From: a virus
IMG/VR virus record: IMGVR_UViG_3300047356_000168
Location: 1-33,860 of that record
DNA: 33,860 nt
Strand: one strand, 5' to 3'
In this document: positions 1-7,547 of the stretch, piece after piece
Layout of the letters: every line of letters starts with the position of its first letter
Position numbering within the stretch: the first letter of the stretch is position 1
Position numbers and translations under genes: made by a program
Notes under the pieces: model-generated
Databases searched by the model: none
Told to the model about the DNA's origin: nothing
What the model saw: the letters and a program-made list of their open reading frames with translations, nothing else

Positions 1-637
1 TTCTATATACGTTTGATAGAAGTTCTTAAATAGTGAGTTCGTAGAACCTCCATAGTCACTTATAGTCCACTCGTCAACTTCATTATCAAAGTTTAGTGTG
101 TAACTTGGAATCCTGTACAACTTAAATCCATCTCCATTATCAAAAACATCATCCTCGACACTAATAATATCTAAGCCGTCTATAGATGCGACTCTAGTTA
201 CTATGTTGTCTGTTGTGTTTATTATGTAATCTCCTATATCTGCTGCTGACCCTAAGAAGCTAGATTGAACTTTATATGCGGTTGAGGTTGAGTTAGTACC
301 AGTGTAAAGTGGGTCTTCTACAGAATATCCTCTTTCATTTGTATTAGATGGTCTAAAGTAATTTGACAACTGAGTGTGAGTATTACTTGATGTCTGATAA
401 TTTATTCTGTAAGATGTTCCTGTGTTCGTTCTTATACCATAAAACAATACTGGCTTTGTAAGTACAGGGTCAAAATTAGCTGATGGATTCCCTTGAGCCT
501 CATCGTCAGAAGTGTTTGGCTTAAAGTTATCTCCAGCAGAATAACCCCACAGAATGTTAGTTCTTGCATTATCGTCCTCATCAAAAAGTCTCTCGTACTT
601 CATATGCTCGAATGGCAACTTTATCTTGTATGGCTTA
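1..637. repeat. Left copy of imperfect 637-bp terminal direct repeat
   Basis: Bases 1-637 align without gaps to 33224-33860. I count 26 mismatches, all between 128 and 552; both flanks (1-127 and 553-637) are identical. An in-frame tail gene continues across the join. The simplest reading is a circular or circularly permuted genome of about 33,223 bp, assembled with overlapping ends from two strain variants. A true long imperfect terminal repeat or a tandem duplication is less likely. Confidence 0.9.
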
Positions 638-2226
638 CCTCTGTCCACACCAGTAGGCTTAAACTCCTCATCGCCAAATATATGTCCAAACGACTCTTCG
701 TGCTGTTTCATCAAAAGGGTTTTAGGCTTCTGATATTCAAAGTCTACCTCACTAAATGGCACTGTCGAATCTATATCGTGCTCTGATGAGTCAACGTACT
801 TTGTTATATCGAATATCTTTGGATTGTCATTGTAGAAGTCGTTAAGAGGCAGCATACGAATCTTTCCGTAGTTTGCATCACTCTCATCGTCTATGTAGTA
901 AACAGTTAGATTAAACATCTTGAGTAATCCAGAGACGAAGTCCATCACCTTCATTTTAGGCATCTGCGTAGAGACTATTATTCTACCTACAGAAGAGAGT
1001 ACACCGCAAGAATAATTACCTTGAATAATTTCAAATATAGGGTCATCAGGATAGTCTTGCTCCTCTCTTTCCACACTTGCATTCATTGTGGGAGTAAAGT
1101 ATAACAGCTCTGAGGTTCTTATTACAAATTTAAGAGTGTCACTCTCAAAGTCTTGTGGGTTACCTCCGAAAACGTGAGTTGTAGTGCCTGTATTTTTTGA
1201 TGCTGTAGAATAAACAGAGCCATCTCTATAGAAGTCAATGTCATATTCTATATCGTCATATGTAGCGGAGGGTGTTATTGTTAGGCTTAATCTGAAATTA
1301 GAGTAACATATGTCATTAGGGTAACATTCAGTTCCCTCATTATATTTAAAATCCTCTCCGTTAGGTAATATATAAAGCACACTCTCTCCGCTTGTTTTAG
1401 ACCAAGAGCCTAATGTTTTGGCGTTATTTTGTCCACCACCTGCTTTACCCTTTTCCTTACTAAGCCACATATATAGATTGCTCATAGCTCCAGTGGATAT
1501 AAAATCAGAATCAACAAAGTCTATTCCGTACTTTGTTTCTATAGCAGATATAATATCCTTTACTTTCAGGGCAGGCTTTAGCTGGTCGTATCTAAGCGCA
1601 ACTTTTATGTTATGGGAATTATTGCTGTGATAGGCTAAGTCTCCGTCAAGAGTTGTTGCGCTGTGATTTGTGTCTGAGTTGTAGTATAATCTTTGAGTGT
1701 GTGTTATGAGGGGATATATGATTGACTCTGAGAAATATCCAGTAGTAAGTCCAGTCTGCACGTCTGAAGCCCCGTAGTCGTGGTCAAATGCGCTTAGGTC
1801 TAATTGACTTATTTCGTCATCTCCAAACAAGTCGCTTATTGTAACCGTGTTACCAAAGAAAGTCACATTGTATGAATGTACTTTGTTGTTCTTCATCTTT
1901 ACGCCATTCAGAAAGACTTTACCTCTTCTAAAGGGTATGTAATTTATCTCTAATACAGCATCTACTTTCTTTCTAGCATCAAATGCACCATCAGATATAA
2001 AGTAATTGTCAAAGTGCTTAAATATCTTATTATTAGACTTAGAAGCTGGTAGAGTGAATGACTGAGAGAAATCAGTGAATACTTTAGATATATCACGAAT
2101 GTCTTGTATCTTAGACGTAACAGAAATCGTTTCGTCTTCAAAGAAGTCCACTTGCTGAAAGTCTCCTTGAACTTGGTCTCCATTTACTATTGTTACAGGT
2201 TTTATGTATAGATTTACCTTATTCAT
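1..2226 (-). CDS. Large tail protein, likely distal tail/baseplate component (3' end cut by window edge)
   Basis: Open from ATG at 2226-2224 to base 1 with no stop (742 codons). It starts MNKVNLYIKPVTIVNGD and shows mostly beta-type, Asp/Ser/Thr-rich sequence with no recognised catalytic motif. The start overlaps the TAA of the upstream gene (TAATG). The frame continues across the circular junction into 33223-33044 for 59 more residues, so the full protein should be about 801 aa. It sits between tail genes and the tape-measure gene (in transcription order), which suggests a structural tail-tip or baseplate role. I do not recognise a named family. The last 637 bases of this copy differ from the copy at the right end at 26 positions (14 residues). 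Confidence 0.8.
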   Translation of the reverse strand, partial: MNKVNLYIKPVTIVNGDQVQGDFQQVDFFEDETISVTSKIQDIRDISKVFTDFSQSFTLPASKSNNKIFKHFDNYFISDGAFDARKKVDAVLEINYIPFRRGKVFLNGVKMKNNKVHSYNVTFFGNTVTISDLFGDDEISQLDLSAFDHDYGASDVQTGLTTGYFSESIIYPLITHTQRLYYNSDTNHSATTLDGDLAYHSNNSHNIKVALRYDQLKPALKVKDIISAIETKYGIDFVDSDFISTGAMSNLYMWLSKEKGKAGGGQNNAKTLGSWSKTSGESVLYILPNGEDFKYNEGTECYPNDICYSNFRLSLTITPSATYDDIEYDIDFYRDGSVYSTASKNTGTTTHVFGGNPQDFESDTLKFVIRTSELLYFTPTMNASVEREEQDYPDDPIFEIIQGNYSCGVLSSVGRIIVSTQMPKMKVMDFVSGLLKMFNLTVYYIDDESDANYGKIRMLPLNDFYNDNPKIFDITKYVDSSEHDIDSTVPFSEVDFEYQKPKTLLMKQHEESFGHIFGDEEFKPTGVDRGKPYKIKLPFEHMKYERLFDEDDNARTNILWGYSAGDNFKPNTSDDEAQGNPSANFDPVLTKPVLFYGIRTNTGTSYRINYQTSSNTHTQLSNYFRPSNTNERGYSVEDPLYTGTNSTSTAYKVQSSFLGSAADIGDYIINTTDNIVTRVASIDGLDIISVEDDVFDNGDGFKLYRIPSYTLNFDNEVDEWTISDYGGSTNSLFKNFYQTYIE

Positions 2227-3320
2227 TAGCGAATAGTATTTATCTTATCAAATGCAAAGTCGAATTCTACCGTATAGTTTACGAGCTTATCATTAACTCT
2301 GGTTTTAAATTGTAATGATTGTGTTTTAGGGCGTAATGGTAAATAGCTTGATGAATCATCTGGGTCTCGCATCCAAACGTATTCCGACAACATCAGCTGC
2401 CTAAACACTTCGTTGAAGGATTCATCTACATATCCAGTATTCATTACAACACTCTCTTTACCTACTAAATCTAAAGTCACCTCTTGATGCCCAGATGAAT
2501 TATAACTTGGTGTGGATGTAGAGAAATTCATAACAGAAGATTTATACGTGGTTGAGCTAACCTCTATAGACTTACTGCTTCTTTTGTCAAACCACATTTC
2601 TTGTAATGCACCAAATTTATTTATAAACGACACTTTTACTGGTGTGTATTTACTGCAATCTAAGTCGAATACATTTATAGTTGTATCGGCAGTTCCCCCT
2701 CCAGAATCATAATTAACAACCACCTTGTTGAATGTCGATGGAGTTAACCCTGCATTAACATAAGATATTTTGTTTGTTGAATTAGTAGTACTACTTATGT
2801 TTTCTGTATGCACTAAAGTTGCTCCATTATAGTATTTAAGAGTGTTAGTGTCTTCTCTGAATACTGGCACAACAATTTGGTAGTCACTTGGTCTGTATAT
2901 GATAGTATTAGATTGAAGTAAAGAACGACTTGGCTCAGGATTCGCTCCCTCATTAAAATAACCATATCCATCTACAGCTAAGAATTGATTAGTAACAGAG
3001 GGGCTTATGGTTGGGGAAGTTATGGACACTCCATTTTCATTTATAGCAGAAATTGTAGCTTTTACCCAAACACAATTAGTTGTGGCAGAGCCAGTGTAGT
3101 AATCGTTTTTAATGTAATCCCTAATAAGTTCTGCAATCTCAAATACAATGTAATTATTTTCTTCAAGCTCTGACTTGGTTATTGTATATTTAAGTTGAGT
3201 TGAGCTCGGAGATGATATAAAATTCCCGCTATATATGTGAAGCGTTAATGTAGCCTCTTGAAGATTGCTATCTGAGACTTTTATGTAAAACGGACTCCTT
3301 GTATTGATTATTTGTGCCAT
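2226..3320 (-). CDS. Tail-associated structural protein, unknown function
   Basis: 364 aa, ATG at 3320, starting MAQIINTRSPFYIKV. Sequence is beta-rich with many Ser/Thr/Asn, typical of Ig-like or jelly-roll structural proteins; no signal peptide or membrane segment. It resembles a family I associate with Bacteroidetes phage tail regions, but I cannot name a domain. Its stop overlaps the start of the 801-aa tail protein, and one base separates it from the upstream gene, so these are co-translated in the late operon. A role in the tail tip, baseplate or receptor-binding assembly is inferred from position only. Confidence 0.8.
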   Translation of the reverse strand: MAQIINTRSPFYIKVSDSNLQEATLTLHIYSGNFISSPSSTQLKYTITKSELEENNYIVFEIAELIRDYIKNDYYTGSATTNCVWVKATISAINENGVSITSPTISPSVTNQFLAVDGYGYFNEGANPEPSRSLLQSNTIIYRPSDYQIVVPVFREDTNTLKYYNGATLVHTENISSTTNSTNKISYVNAGLTPSTFNKVVVNYDSGGGTADTTINVFDLDCSKYTPVKVSFINKFGALQEMWFDKRSSKSIEVSSTTYKSSVMNFSTSTPSYNSSGHQEVTLDLVGKESVVMNTGYVDESFNEVFRQLMLSEYVWMRDPDDSSSYLPLRPKTQSLQFKTRVNDKLVNYTVEFDFAFDKINTIR

Positions 3321-3321
3321 T

Positions 3322-3870
3322 CTATTTCTTTAGTTCGTAAGTGTTTCCCTTTCTAATATAACCAGCATCAATCATTATTGTATCTAAGTCTACTAATACG
3401 TCTTCAACTAGGTATTCAGATATGTTTGATGATATTAAGTCATTGTACTTTTGCGCTATCGCTGACAAGTATTCTGTTTTGTTTATACCTCTACGATAAA
3501 TCTTTGTGCTTATGGCGTAAGCTACGCTTCTTAGGTTAGATTCAGTTCTCTGTAGAGTTTTTCCTTTTGCGTCTGTCAGTGTCTTTACCTTTCGACTAAC
3601 CCATCCTACCATTTTGTCTAGTGGAGGTCTATAACCTCCGTCTGTACCGTCATCTATTGCGTGAGCATAAGAAAGACCTTCCATATTAAACTCGCCATTA
3701 GATTTATCTACAGCCTTCTTTAAGCTGTTGGCTAGATTGCCTAAGTCAGTAATAGCTGCGTTAAACCCACCTCTACTGCGAGACCTGTCTAATTCCCCTT
3801 TAGTGAACTCAATCATATCCTCTATGAGACCTTCTAAGTATGCTTCGGTATTTTTGAGTTCTATATCCAT
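3322..3870 (-). CDS. HK97 gp10-like tail completion/neck protein (putative)
   Basis: 182 aa. An N-terminal helical part (about 1-60, EDMIEFTKGELDRSRSRGG) is followed by YAHAIDDGTDGGYRPP at about 68-83. The pattern of a small residue-rich turn plus Pro-Pro before a helix is typical of HK97-gp10-like tail components, and the C-terminus is helical. ATG at 3870 overlaps the stop of the upstream gene by one base. Neighbours are a terminator-like protein upstream and tail proteins downstream, which fits a tail-completion or neck role. The family assignment is by pattern, not by strong motif. Confidence 0.6.
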   Translation of the reverse strand: MDIELKNTEAYLEGLIEDMIEFTKGELDRSRSRGGFNAAITDLGNLANSLKKAVDKSNGEFNMEGLSYAHAIDDGTDGGYRPPLDKMVGWVSRKVKTLTDAKGKTLQRTESNLRSVAYAISTKIYRRGINKTEYLSAIAQKYNDLISSNISEYLVEDVLVDLDTIMIDAGYIRKGNTYELKK

Positions 3871-4364
3871 TATCTACAAGCGTCTCCTGTTGCGTTAATA
3901 AGCTGCATATCCGTATTGGCGGTCTCTATAACTAAATCCATACTCCAACCAGCTAATAGATTCTCAAATCTGTCCTCAAACTGAGTGGCAGATGCGTTAG
4001 AGGTAAGTTGGTATTTGTCGGTATATAAGTCGCCTCTACGAAGAGATGATTGCAATCCATTGATTACTGTAAGCTGAGTGTTAAATACATCGTGCTTGTT
4101 GTCTAGCCCTCTGTATGGAGTGGAGGCAGCAGCTAGTTTATCATCTTTACTCTCGTTTACGATGTCCATACAAATCACTTGCAAAGAGAACGTCATTATG
4201 TGCTCAGAGAAAGTTACATTCTGTATGTTTACGTGCGCTAGTGGGAATATAGTTTGTTTGGATAAGTCCACTTTAAATATATCGCCAAATGTAACTGTAT
4301 TGACCGATGGACTACCATCAAGATATGTGTTTAGCTTCTCTATTAATTCGTAATATGCTCTCAT
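3870..4364 (-). CDS. Putative tail terminator/completion protein
   Basis: 164 aa, starting MRAYYELIEKLNTYLD. Its size and fold pattern (N-terminal helix, then strands with TFSLQVICMDIVNES at about 77-91) resemble tail terminator proteins of siphoviruses. The repeated strand-forming segments and lack of membrane segments fit. The ATG overlaps the TGA of the frameshifted tail chaperone product (4361-4363), so translation of this gene is probably coupled to ribosomes that shifted into the -1 frame. Function is inferred from position between the chaperone and gp10-like gene. Confidence 0.55.
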   Translation of the reverse strand: MRAYYELIEKLNTYLDGSPSVNTVTFGDIFKVDLSKQTIFPLAHVNIQNVTFSEHIMTFSLQVICMDIVNESKDDKLAAASTPYRGLDNKHDVFNTQLTVINGLQSSLRRGDLYTDKYQLTSNASATQFEDRFENLLAGWSMDLVIETANTDMQLINATGDACR

Positions 4365-5136
4365 CGTTTATATGCTTTCTTAATCATCATTGCTTCTAAT
4401 TCGTTTTTCTCTTTCTCAAATGTTAGGTAGGTGAGGCACTGGAAGAGTGGACTCTCGGTGACATCATTGAATCTAAGGACATCCCCTTGAGCAAGTGCGT
4501 AAATTGATTGATACCATCCCCACTTTGAGCCAAAGTTTGCTTGAGCAGATACGTCTGTTCCTCCGTCAGATTTTTCTGTATAAAGCTCGGGATAGCTTTC
4601 AACAACTCCATCCCTAAAGCGTAAAAAAAAACCATAGAACTCATTGCTACATCTAGTGGCATCTCTTTCATTAGTTCAGATATCTCGTCACTTGGTTCGT
4701 ATGGCGCAATAGTATATTTCTCTTTACTGCGATAATTTACTGGTCTGTACAATACTGCCATAGCTTTGTGCATTGTTTCCCATTCAACTACGTTAGATTC
4801 CAAGTCTACATACTCGCCAAGAGATATATTCTCTATGTTTGGTATAAAGCCCATAGGAACGTCAAGTAGTTTGAAGTGGCGAATAATATCAGGTTTCTCT
4901 TCAAACGCCTTATTGATAATGCTAAGAACTTTATCCGCCTCAGCTAAAGGAATCTTTAATACGTCTTTGAATTCAACATTACAGAATATCTCAATAGTCT
5001 TCATATTGATAAACTCTGCTGCATTCTCATCATTCTTGTTCTGGTCAAGTATCTTTAAGTACTTTTGATACTGTCCGAGCGTTATGTCAGAAAGTGCGTC
5101 TGGAACTGATAATTGTATTTGTGCGTTATTCGCCAT
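4361..5136 (-). CDS. Tail assembly chaperone, long -1 frameshift fusion, gpGT-like
   Basis: If one base is re-read in the T9 run at 4623-4631, the -1 frame stays open for about 89 codons to TGA at 4361-4363, giving a product of about 258 aa. The added domain contains FGSKWGWYQSIYALAQGD and FNDVTESPLFQCLTYLTF, a pattern I recognise from second-frame domains of Bacteroidetes phage tail chaperones. Both frames look coding after the slip site. The alternative, a homopolymer length error in the assembly, would give a single fused ORF but would leave the well-formed frame-0 tail unexplained. Confidence 0.75.
4423..5136 (-). CDS. Tail assembly chaperone, short (frame 0) form, gpG-like
   Basis: 237 aa, mostly helical, starting MANNAQIQLSVPDALSDITLGQYQKYLKIL. 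First gene of the late structural unit, starting 61 bases below the TACAnTGTA array. It carries a run of nine T (plus-strand A run 4623-4631) inside codons Val-Phe-Phe-Tyr. Ribosomes that stay in frame read a further ~65 residues (ALGMELLKAIPS...) and stop at 4423. By analogy with lambda gpG/gpGT, this form and the longer frameshift form should coat the tape measure protein during tail assembly. Identification rests on the frameshift layout and the C-terminal domain in the -1 frame. Confidence 0.75.
   Translation of the reverse strand: MANNAQIQLSVPDALSDITLGQYQKYLKILDQNKNDENAAEFINMKTIEIFCNVEFKDVLKIPLAEADKVLSIINKAFEEKPDIIRHFKLLDVPMGFIPNIENISLGEYVDLESNVVEWETMHKAMAVLYRPVNYRSKEKYTIAPYEPSDEISELMKEMPLDVAMSSMVFFYALGMELLKAIPSFIQKNLTEEQTYLLKQTLAQSGDGINQFTHLLKGMSLDSMMSPRVHSSSASPT
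4623..4631 (-). promoter_or_regulatory. Slippery T9 run for -1 frameshifting
   Basis: On the coding strand the run is GG followed by nine T and AC, read GTT TTT TTT TAC in frame 0. Tandem TTT codons allow re-pairing of both tRNAs in the -1 frame with no mismatch. It divides the 237-aa and ~258-aa tail chaperone products. Transcriptional slippage on the homopolymer is an alternative mechanism with the same outcome. Confidence 0.7.
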
Positions 5137-5197
5137 ATTAAATTAACTTTTATGTTTGTTAGTGTTTGCCCAACTGTCTGTATGGCACAATATATAA

Positions 5198-5307
5198 TAC
5201 ATTAGTATAGTATAGTACATTGTATAGTATATAGTACATTGTATAGTAGAATACATTGTACAGTGTAAAAAGAATATATAGTACACTGTACTCTATAGTA
5301 CATTGTA
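5198..5307. promoter_or_regulatory. Array of TACAnTGTA palindromes upstream of late operon
   Basis: Perfect 9-mers with half-sites TACA/TGTA lie at 5216-5224, 5235-5243, 5252-5260, 5282-5290 and 5299-5307. An overlapping copy is at 5259-5267 and a degenerate copy (TACATTAGTA) at 5198-5207. Main start-to-start spacings are 19, 17, 30 and 17 bp. The array fills the gap between the stop of the 81-aa gene and the start of the tail chaperone gene, so it probably holds the late promoter with operator sites for a dimeric regulator. Iterons for a replication initiator are an alternative. Confidence 0.65.
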
Positions 5308-5553
5308 TTATACGGATAGCTTATCTCCATTGTAAAAGTGTCTGTATAACTCCCATATCTTTTCAGACCACTCATCCTTATCATACAGCTTGGGCGAAAC
5401 TATCTTTGATGCGCCATTATCAATAACTATCTTGAACTGATTGGCAGATGGGATAGGGTAGATTCGTATGTTTCTTTCCATACACCAGCTAAATGCCTTT
5501 AATGACTCTGGATGATTGTTTAAATCTATTACTTTCTTCTTGCGTTTTGCCAT
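5308..5553 (-). CDS. Small conserved phage protein of unknown function
   Basis: 81 aa if started at MAKRKKK (5553). This start is chosen because a TAnnTTTG promoter element ends four bases upstream and lies inside the longer ORF. The N-terminus is basic (KRKKK), followed by HPESLKAFSWCMERNIRIYP and a C-terminal WELYRHFYNGDK helix. It resembles small proteins seen in Bacteroidetes phages without known role. The late palindrome array begins one base after its stop, so it is the last gene before the late operon. Confidence 0.75.
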   Translation of the reverse strand: MAKRKKKVIDLNNHPESLKAFSWCMERNIRIYPIPSANQFKIVIDNGASKIVSPKLYDKDEWSEKIWELYRHFYNGDKLSV

Positions 5554-5557
5554 AAAA

Positions 5558-5587
5558 CAAATATACGAATATAATTTGTAAGTGCAA
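5558..5587 (-). promoter_or_regulatory. Bacteroidetes-type promoter for the 81-aa gene
   Basis: On the minus strand TTG (5587-5585) is followed after 19 bases by TATATTTG (5565-5558), matching the -33/-7 pattern of Bacteroidetes sigma-ABfr promoters. Only four bases separate it from the ATG at 5553, so the transcript may be leaderless. Confidence 0.6.
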
Positions 5588-5922
5588 CACATATGATATA
5601 GTACATTGTACCCCCTATTAGATTCATAGGGGTATTGAATTCAGTTGGCAGATGGAAGGTAGGCTGTGTATAGAGTTGAGGTATATTAGCTGCTGGGGTA
5701 TCATTACAGGCAGAGTACCCCATATAAAGCCATTTAAGGCTATTTAGAGGCGTTTTAAGAGCATAACGGGTGTTGTGTGGTATGTTGGTATGGTTGGAGA
5801 GGAGAAACGAGCTAAAAACGATAGAAAAATATACCTATTTAATATGAATTTAACCCAGCCAAACAAATTAATATCCTGAATAAAAACAAGATAACAAAAA
5901 AACCATACAAAAATATGGGTAT
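5566..5922. other. Gene-poor structured region
   Basis: No convincing gene in about 350 bases. It contains a single TACATTGTA palindrome (5602-5610) and a perfect 7-bp hairpin CCCCTAT/ATAGGGG (5612-5632). It also holds two copies of the dispersed TATTRAATTC-type motif (5612-5626, 5629-5644), a second hairpin TGGGGTA/TACCCCA (5694-5722) and a short stem AGCC/GGCT (5728-5741). None has a T-run, so they are not plain terminators. An origin, packaging site or structured RNA are possible; I cannot decide. Confidence 0.4.
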
Positions 5923-5945
5923 AAAAAGACCCTCCGAAGAGGGCC
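5923..5945 (-). terminator. Intrinsic terminator of the accessory small-gene unit
   Basis: On the minus strand GGCCCTC, loop TTCG, GAGGG, then TC and five T. Stem arms at plus 5930-5934 and 5939-5943, T-tract complementary to 5923-5927. It lies 31 bases after the stop of the 68-aa gene and ends the small-gene run. Confidence 0.85.
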
Positions 5946-5976
5946 AAACATAATGAAAAATACTATTTTGTTTAAT

Positions 5977-6183
5977 TTATTGCCAACATTTCGTCGGTTT
6001 ATTGCTTAGTGTATATACACCTTGGCCACTTAACCTATACTCATTTAACAAGTACTTTGCCTCTGTGAGGTCTTTTGCCTCGTCTATTGTCTCGGTCGGT
6101 TGGTTGTCGTATGTGAAATTTATATATCGTCTCATCTCTTTATTATGTTTTATTAAGTGTTCAAACTGTATTTTGTTAGCCAT
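5977..6183 (-). CDS. Small hypothetical protein (68 aa)
   Basis: Starts MANKIQFEHLIKHNKEMRRY with ATG at 6183. Mixed charge, soluble, with an ETIDEAKDLTEAKYLLNEYR helix in the middle and a Lys/Trp-containing end (KPTKCWQ). No family recognised. It is the last gene before the terminator at 5923-5945 and follows the 53-aa gene by two bases, so it belongs to the accessory operon. Confidence 0.65.
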   Translation of the reverse strand: MANKIQFEHLIKHNKEMRRYINFTYDNQPTETIDEAKDLTEAKYLLNEYRLSGQGVYTLSNKPTKCWQ

Positions 6184-6185
6184 AA

Positions 6186-6347
6186 CTAAAAATTTTCTCT
6201 TATATATGTTGAAAGTAATAGCTCGTTTTTTACACTAGATTTACCGTTGTCATCTTTCAATATCTTCCTAACAAAATTATCTTCCAAAACTATATTCGGT
6301 AAAATATTATGTTCGTTACATATGAATAAAAAGTCGTTGCGTGTCAT
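6186..6347 (-). CDS. Small hypothetical protein (53 aa)
   Basis: Starts MTRNDFLFICNEHNILPNIV, ATG at 6347, TAG at 6188-6186. Soluble, helical, no cysteine pairs that would bind metal. One base separates its start from the stop of the DUF8033-like gene, and two bases separate its stop from the next start, which supports it as a real gene in the operon. Function unknown. Confidence 0.6.
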   Translation of the reverse strand: MTRNDFLFICNEHNILPNIVLEDNFVRKILKDDNGKSSVKNELLLSTYIRENF

Positions 6348-6348
6348 A

Positions 6349-6624
6349 TTAATTCAAGTTTACAAGTTTATATTCTTTACTCTTTATTTTCTCTTTCGTT
6401 TCTTGTGTGCCTTCATTCAAAAATTCATTACGATATTTTGAAGTAGTGCGGGAATAATCCCAGTAATACTCATCGAGCTGCGTCTTTCCGTTGTAAGGTT
6501 TGAAAGCAATGATGGAGCGATAGCTTTGAAAATACACGCCCTTATCGGTATATATTTCAAACTGGTTTGCAATAGGGTTGCCTGTTCGTGGGCTGGTCAT
6601 CTGATTTACTTTTATTTTTTTCAT
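6349..6624 (-). CDS. DUF8033-like small protein
   Basis: 91 aa. The segments NPIANQFEIYTDKGVYFQSY (17-36), YYWDYSRTTSKYRNEFL (53-69) and the KIKSKEYKLVNLN end match, from memory, a small family common in Bacteroidetes phages (DUF8033). No biochemical role is known to me. ATG at 6624. A TATATTTG element (plus 6671-6678) lies upstream inside the preceding small ORF and could drive it. Confidence 0.7.
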   Translation of the reverse strand: MKKIKVNQMTSPRTGNPIANQFEIYTDKGVYFQSYRSIIAFKPYNGKTQLDEYYWDYSRTTSKYRNEFLNEGTQETKEKIKSKEYKLVNLN

Positions 6625-6635
6625 CTGTTTATGTT

Positions 6636-6761
6636 TTAAAATATTAATCTAAATAATATGTAAAGCGGTGCAAATATACACATAATTTTTACCGCCTTAA
6701 ATGTTAATCTATCTAATTTCATAAAGAAATTTTCGATTATATCTTCTCTATCGTTTCTCAT
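6636..6761 (-). CDS. Small membrane protein (41 aa), tentative
   Basis: MRNDREDIIENFF start at 6761, stop at 6636. The charged N-terminal half is followed by a hydrophobic C-terminal segment (VKIMCIFAPLYILFRLIF) that could span a membrane once. No homology recognised. It is supported mainly by tight packing between the 43-aa and DUF8033-like genes; a promoter-like TATATTTG lies inside it. Confidence 0.45.
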   Translation of the reverse strand: MRNDREDIIENFFMKLDRLTFKAVKIMCIFAPLYILFRLIF

Positions 6762-6765
6762 ATTA

Positions 6766-6897
6766 TTAAAAATTAAACGATACTAAATTAATGTTATTTA
6801 TTATGGTAATGATACCGCCCAAAATAATTGGTACAAATACTCCAATTATAGTCCAGAAAATTACTTTGTCAATTGTGTTGTTGTTTACTTTTTTCAT
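6766..6897 (-). CDS. Small membrane protein (43 aa), tentative
   Basis: MKKVNNNTIDKV start at 6897, with one clear membrane segment (about 12-33, VIFWTIIGVFVPIILGGI). Stop TAA at 6768-6766, four bases before the next start. Basic N-terminus and membrane span suggest insertion in the inner membrane. A TATATTTA element (plus 6932-6940 region) with CAAA further out lies upstream. Function unknown; could be a membrane effector. Confidence 0.5.
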   Translation of the reverse strand: MKKVNNNTIDKVIFWTIIGVFVPIILGGIITIINNINLVSFNF

Positions 6898-7214
6898 CTT
6901 ATTATGTTTTATGTTGTTTTTAATTATAGTGTAAATATACACAAAAAAGTTAACAAATCAGACTAAACCAAACTATTTATTTAATTTATATCTATTCTAA
7001 ATAACTACGCTCACCTATATATACTATATGTACGTGCGTGCGTTATTTACGACAATTTGCCAACATATCCAAATATTAATACAATTTAGAACCAGTCTAC
7101 ACAACTGAATTGACCGAGTTCATTATTCCCATTGAATTGCGCACCGATTGAATCTATTATATATATTAAATTCACAGGGTACGCAACTCAACAGGGTATT
7201 GAATTTACTTTCGC
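6898..7214. other. Intergenic stretch with dispersed TATTRAATTC motifs
   Basis: No gene found on either strand. The part nearest 6898 probably holds the promoter of the 43-aa gene. From 7128 to 7209 there are several copies of the dispersed motif: CCCATTGAATTGCG (7128-7141), TATTAAATTCACAGGG (7164-7179) and GGGTATTGAATTTAC (about 7195-7209). An AT-rich TATATATACTATATGTACG tract lies at 7015-7035. Confidence 0.5.
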
Positions 7215-7535
7215 TCATTCTTCGTCTTCTTCCATTAATTCTTTCGCCTCCTCCATTAATTCGTCAAAATCAAAATCGTTGTTGTGAATTTCCTCCAGAA
7301 GAGCGCAATAAGCTACTTGTGAAATGTTGGTGCATTCTAAGTCAAAGCTACTCCAATCGTATGCGCCCAACTCATCAATTATCTCGATGGAGTCTGAATA
7401 ATAGATAACTTGGTTGTCGATATCTTGACGAATCCAATCATCAAGCTCGTACTCTTCCGTAATATCCTCAGAGACCATCGCATCAATTATCTCTTCTCTT
7501 AAATCTGTTATATATCTGTTTATATTAAATCCCAT
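7215..7535 (-). CDS. Acidic hypothetical protein (106 aa)
   Basis: Start chosen at MGFNINRYITDLREE (7535); upstream codons are only an AT triplet repeat giving an Ile run. Strongly acidic: the C-terminus is Glu/Asp-rich (FDFDELMEEAKELMEEDEE). Preceded by the A-rich leader AAATATAAATA shared with two other genes of this unit. Small acidic early phage proteins often mimic DNA or bind host regulators, but nothing here proves that role. Confidence 0.65.
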   Translation of the reverse strand: MGFNINRYITDLREEIIDAMVSEDITEEYELDDWIRQDIDNQVIYYSDSIEIIDELGAYDWSSFDLECTNISQVAYCALLEEIHNNDFDFDELMEEAKELMEEDEE

Positions 7536-7547
7536 TCTATTTATATT

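Noticed and set aside
128-552. Diversity-generating retroelement as cause of the two tail alleles
   Set aside because: No reverse transcriptase or template repeat was seen, and the substitutions are of many types with 10 of 26 silent, not adenine-directed.
4623-4631. Simple sequencing error in the T9 run
   Set aside because: Kept as an alternative, but both frames downstream are coherent and the layout equals known tail chaperone frameshifts, so an error is less likely.
5202-5384. Minus-strand frame rich in Tyr/Cys/Thr
   Set aside because: It reads through the palindrome array and overlaps a better gene; composition reflects the repeat only.
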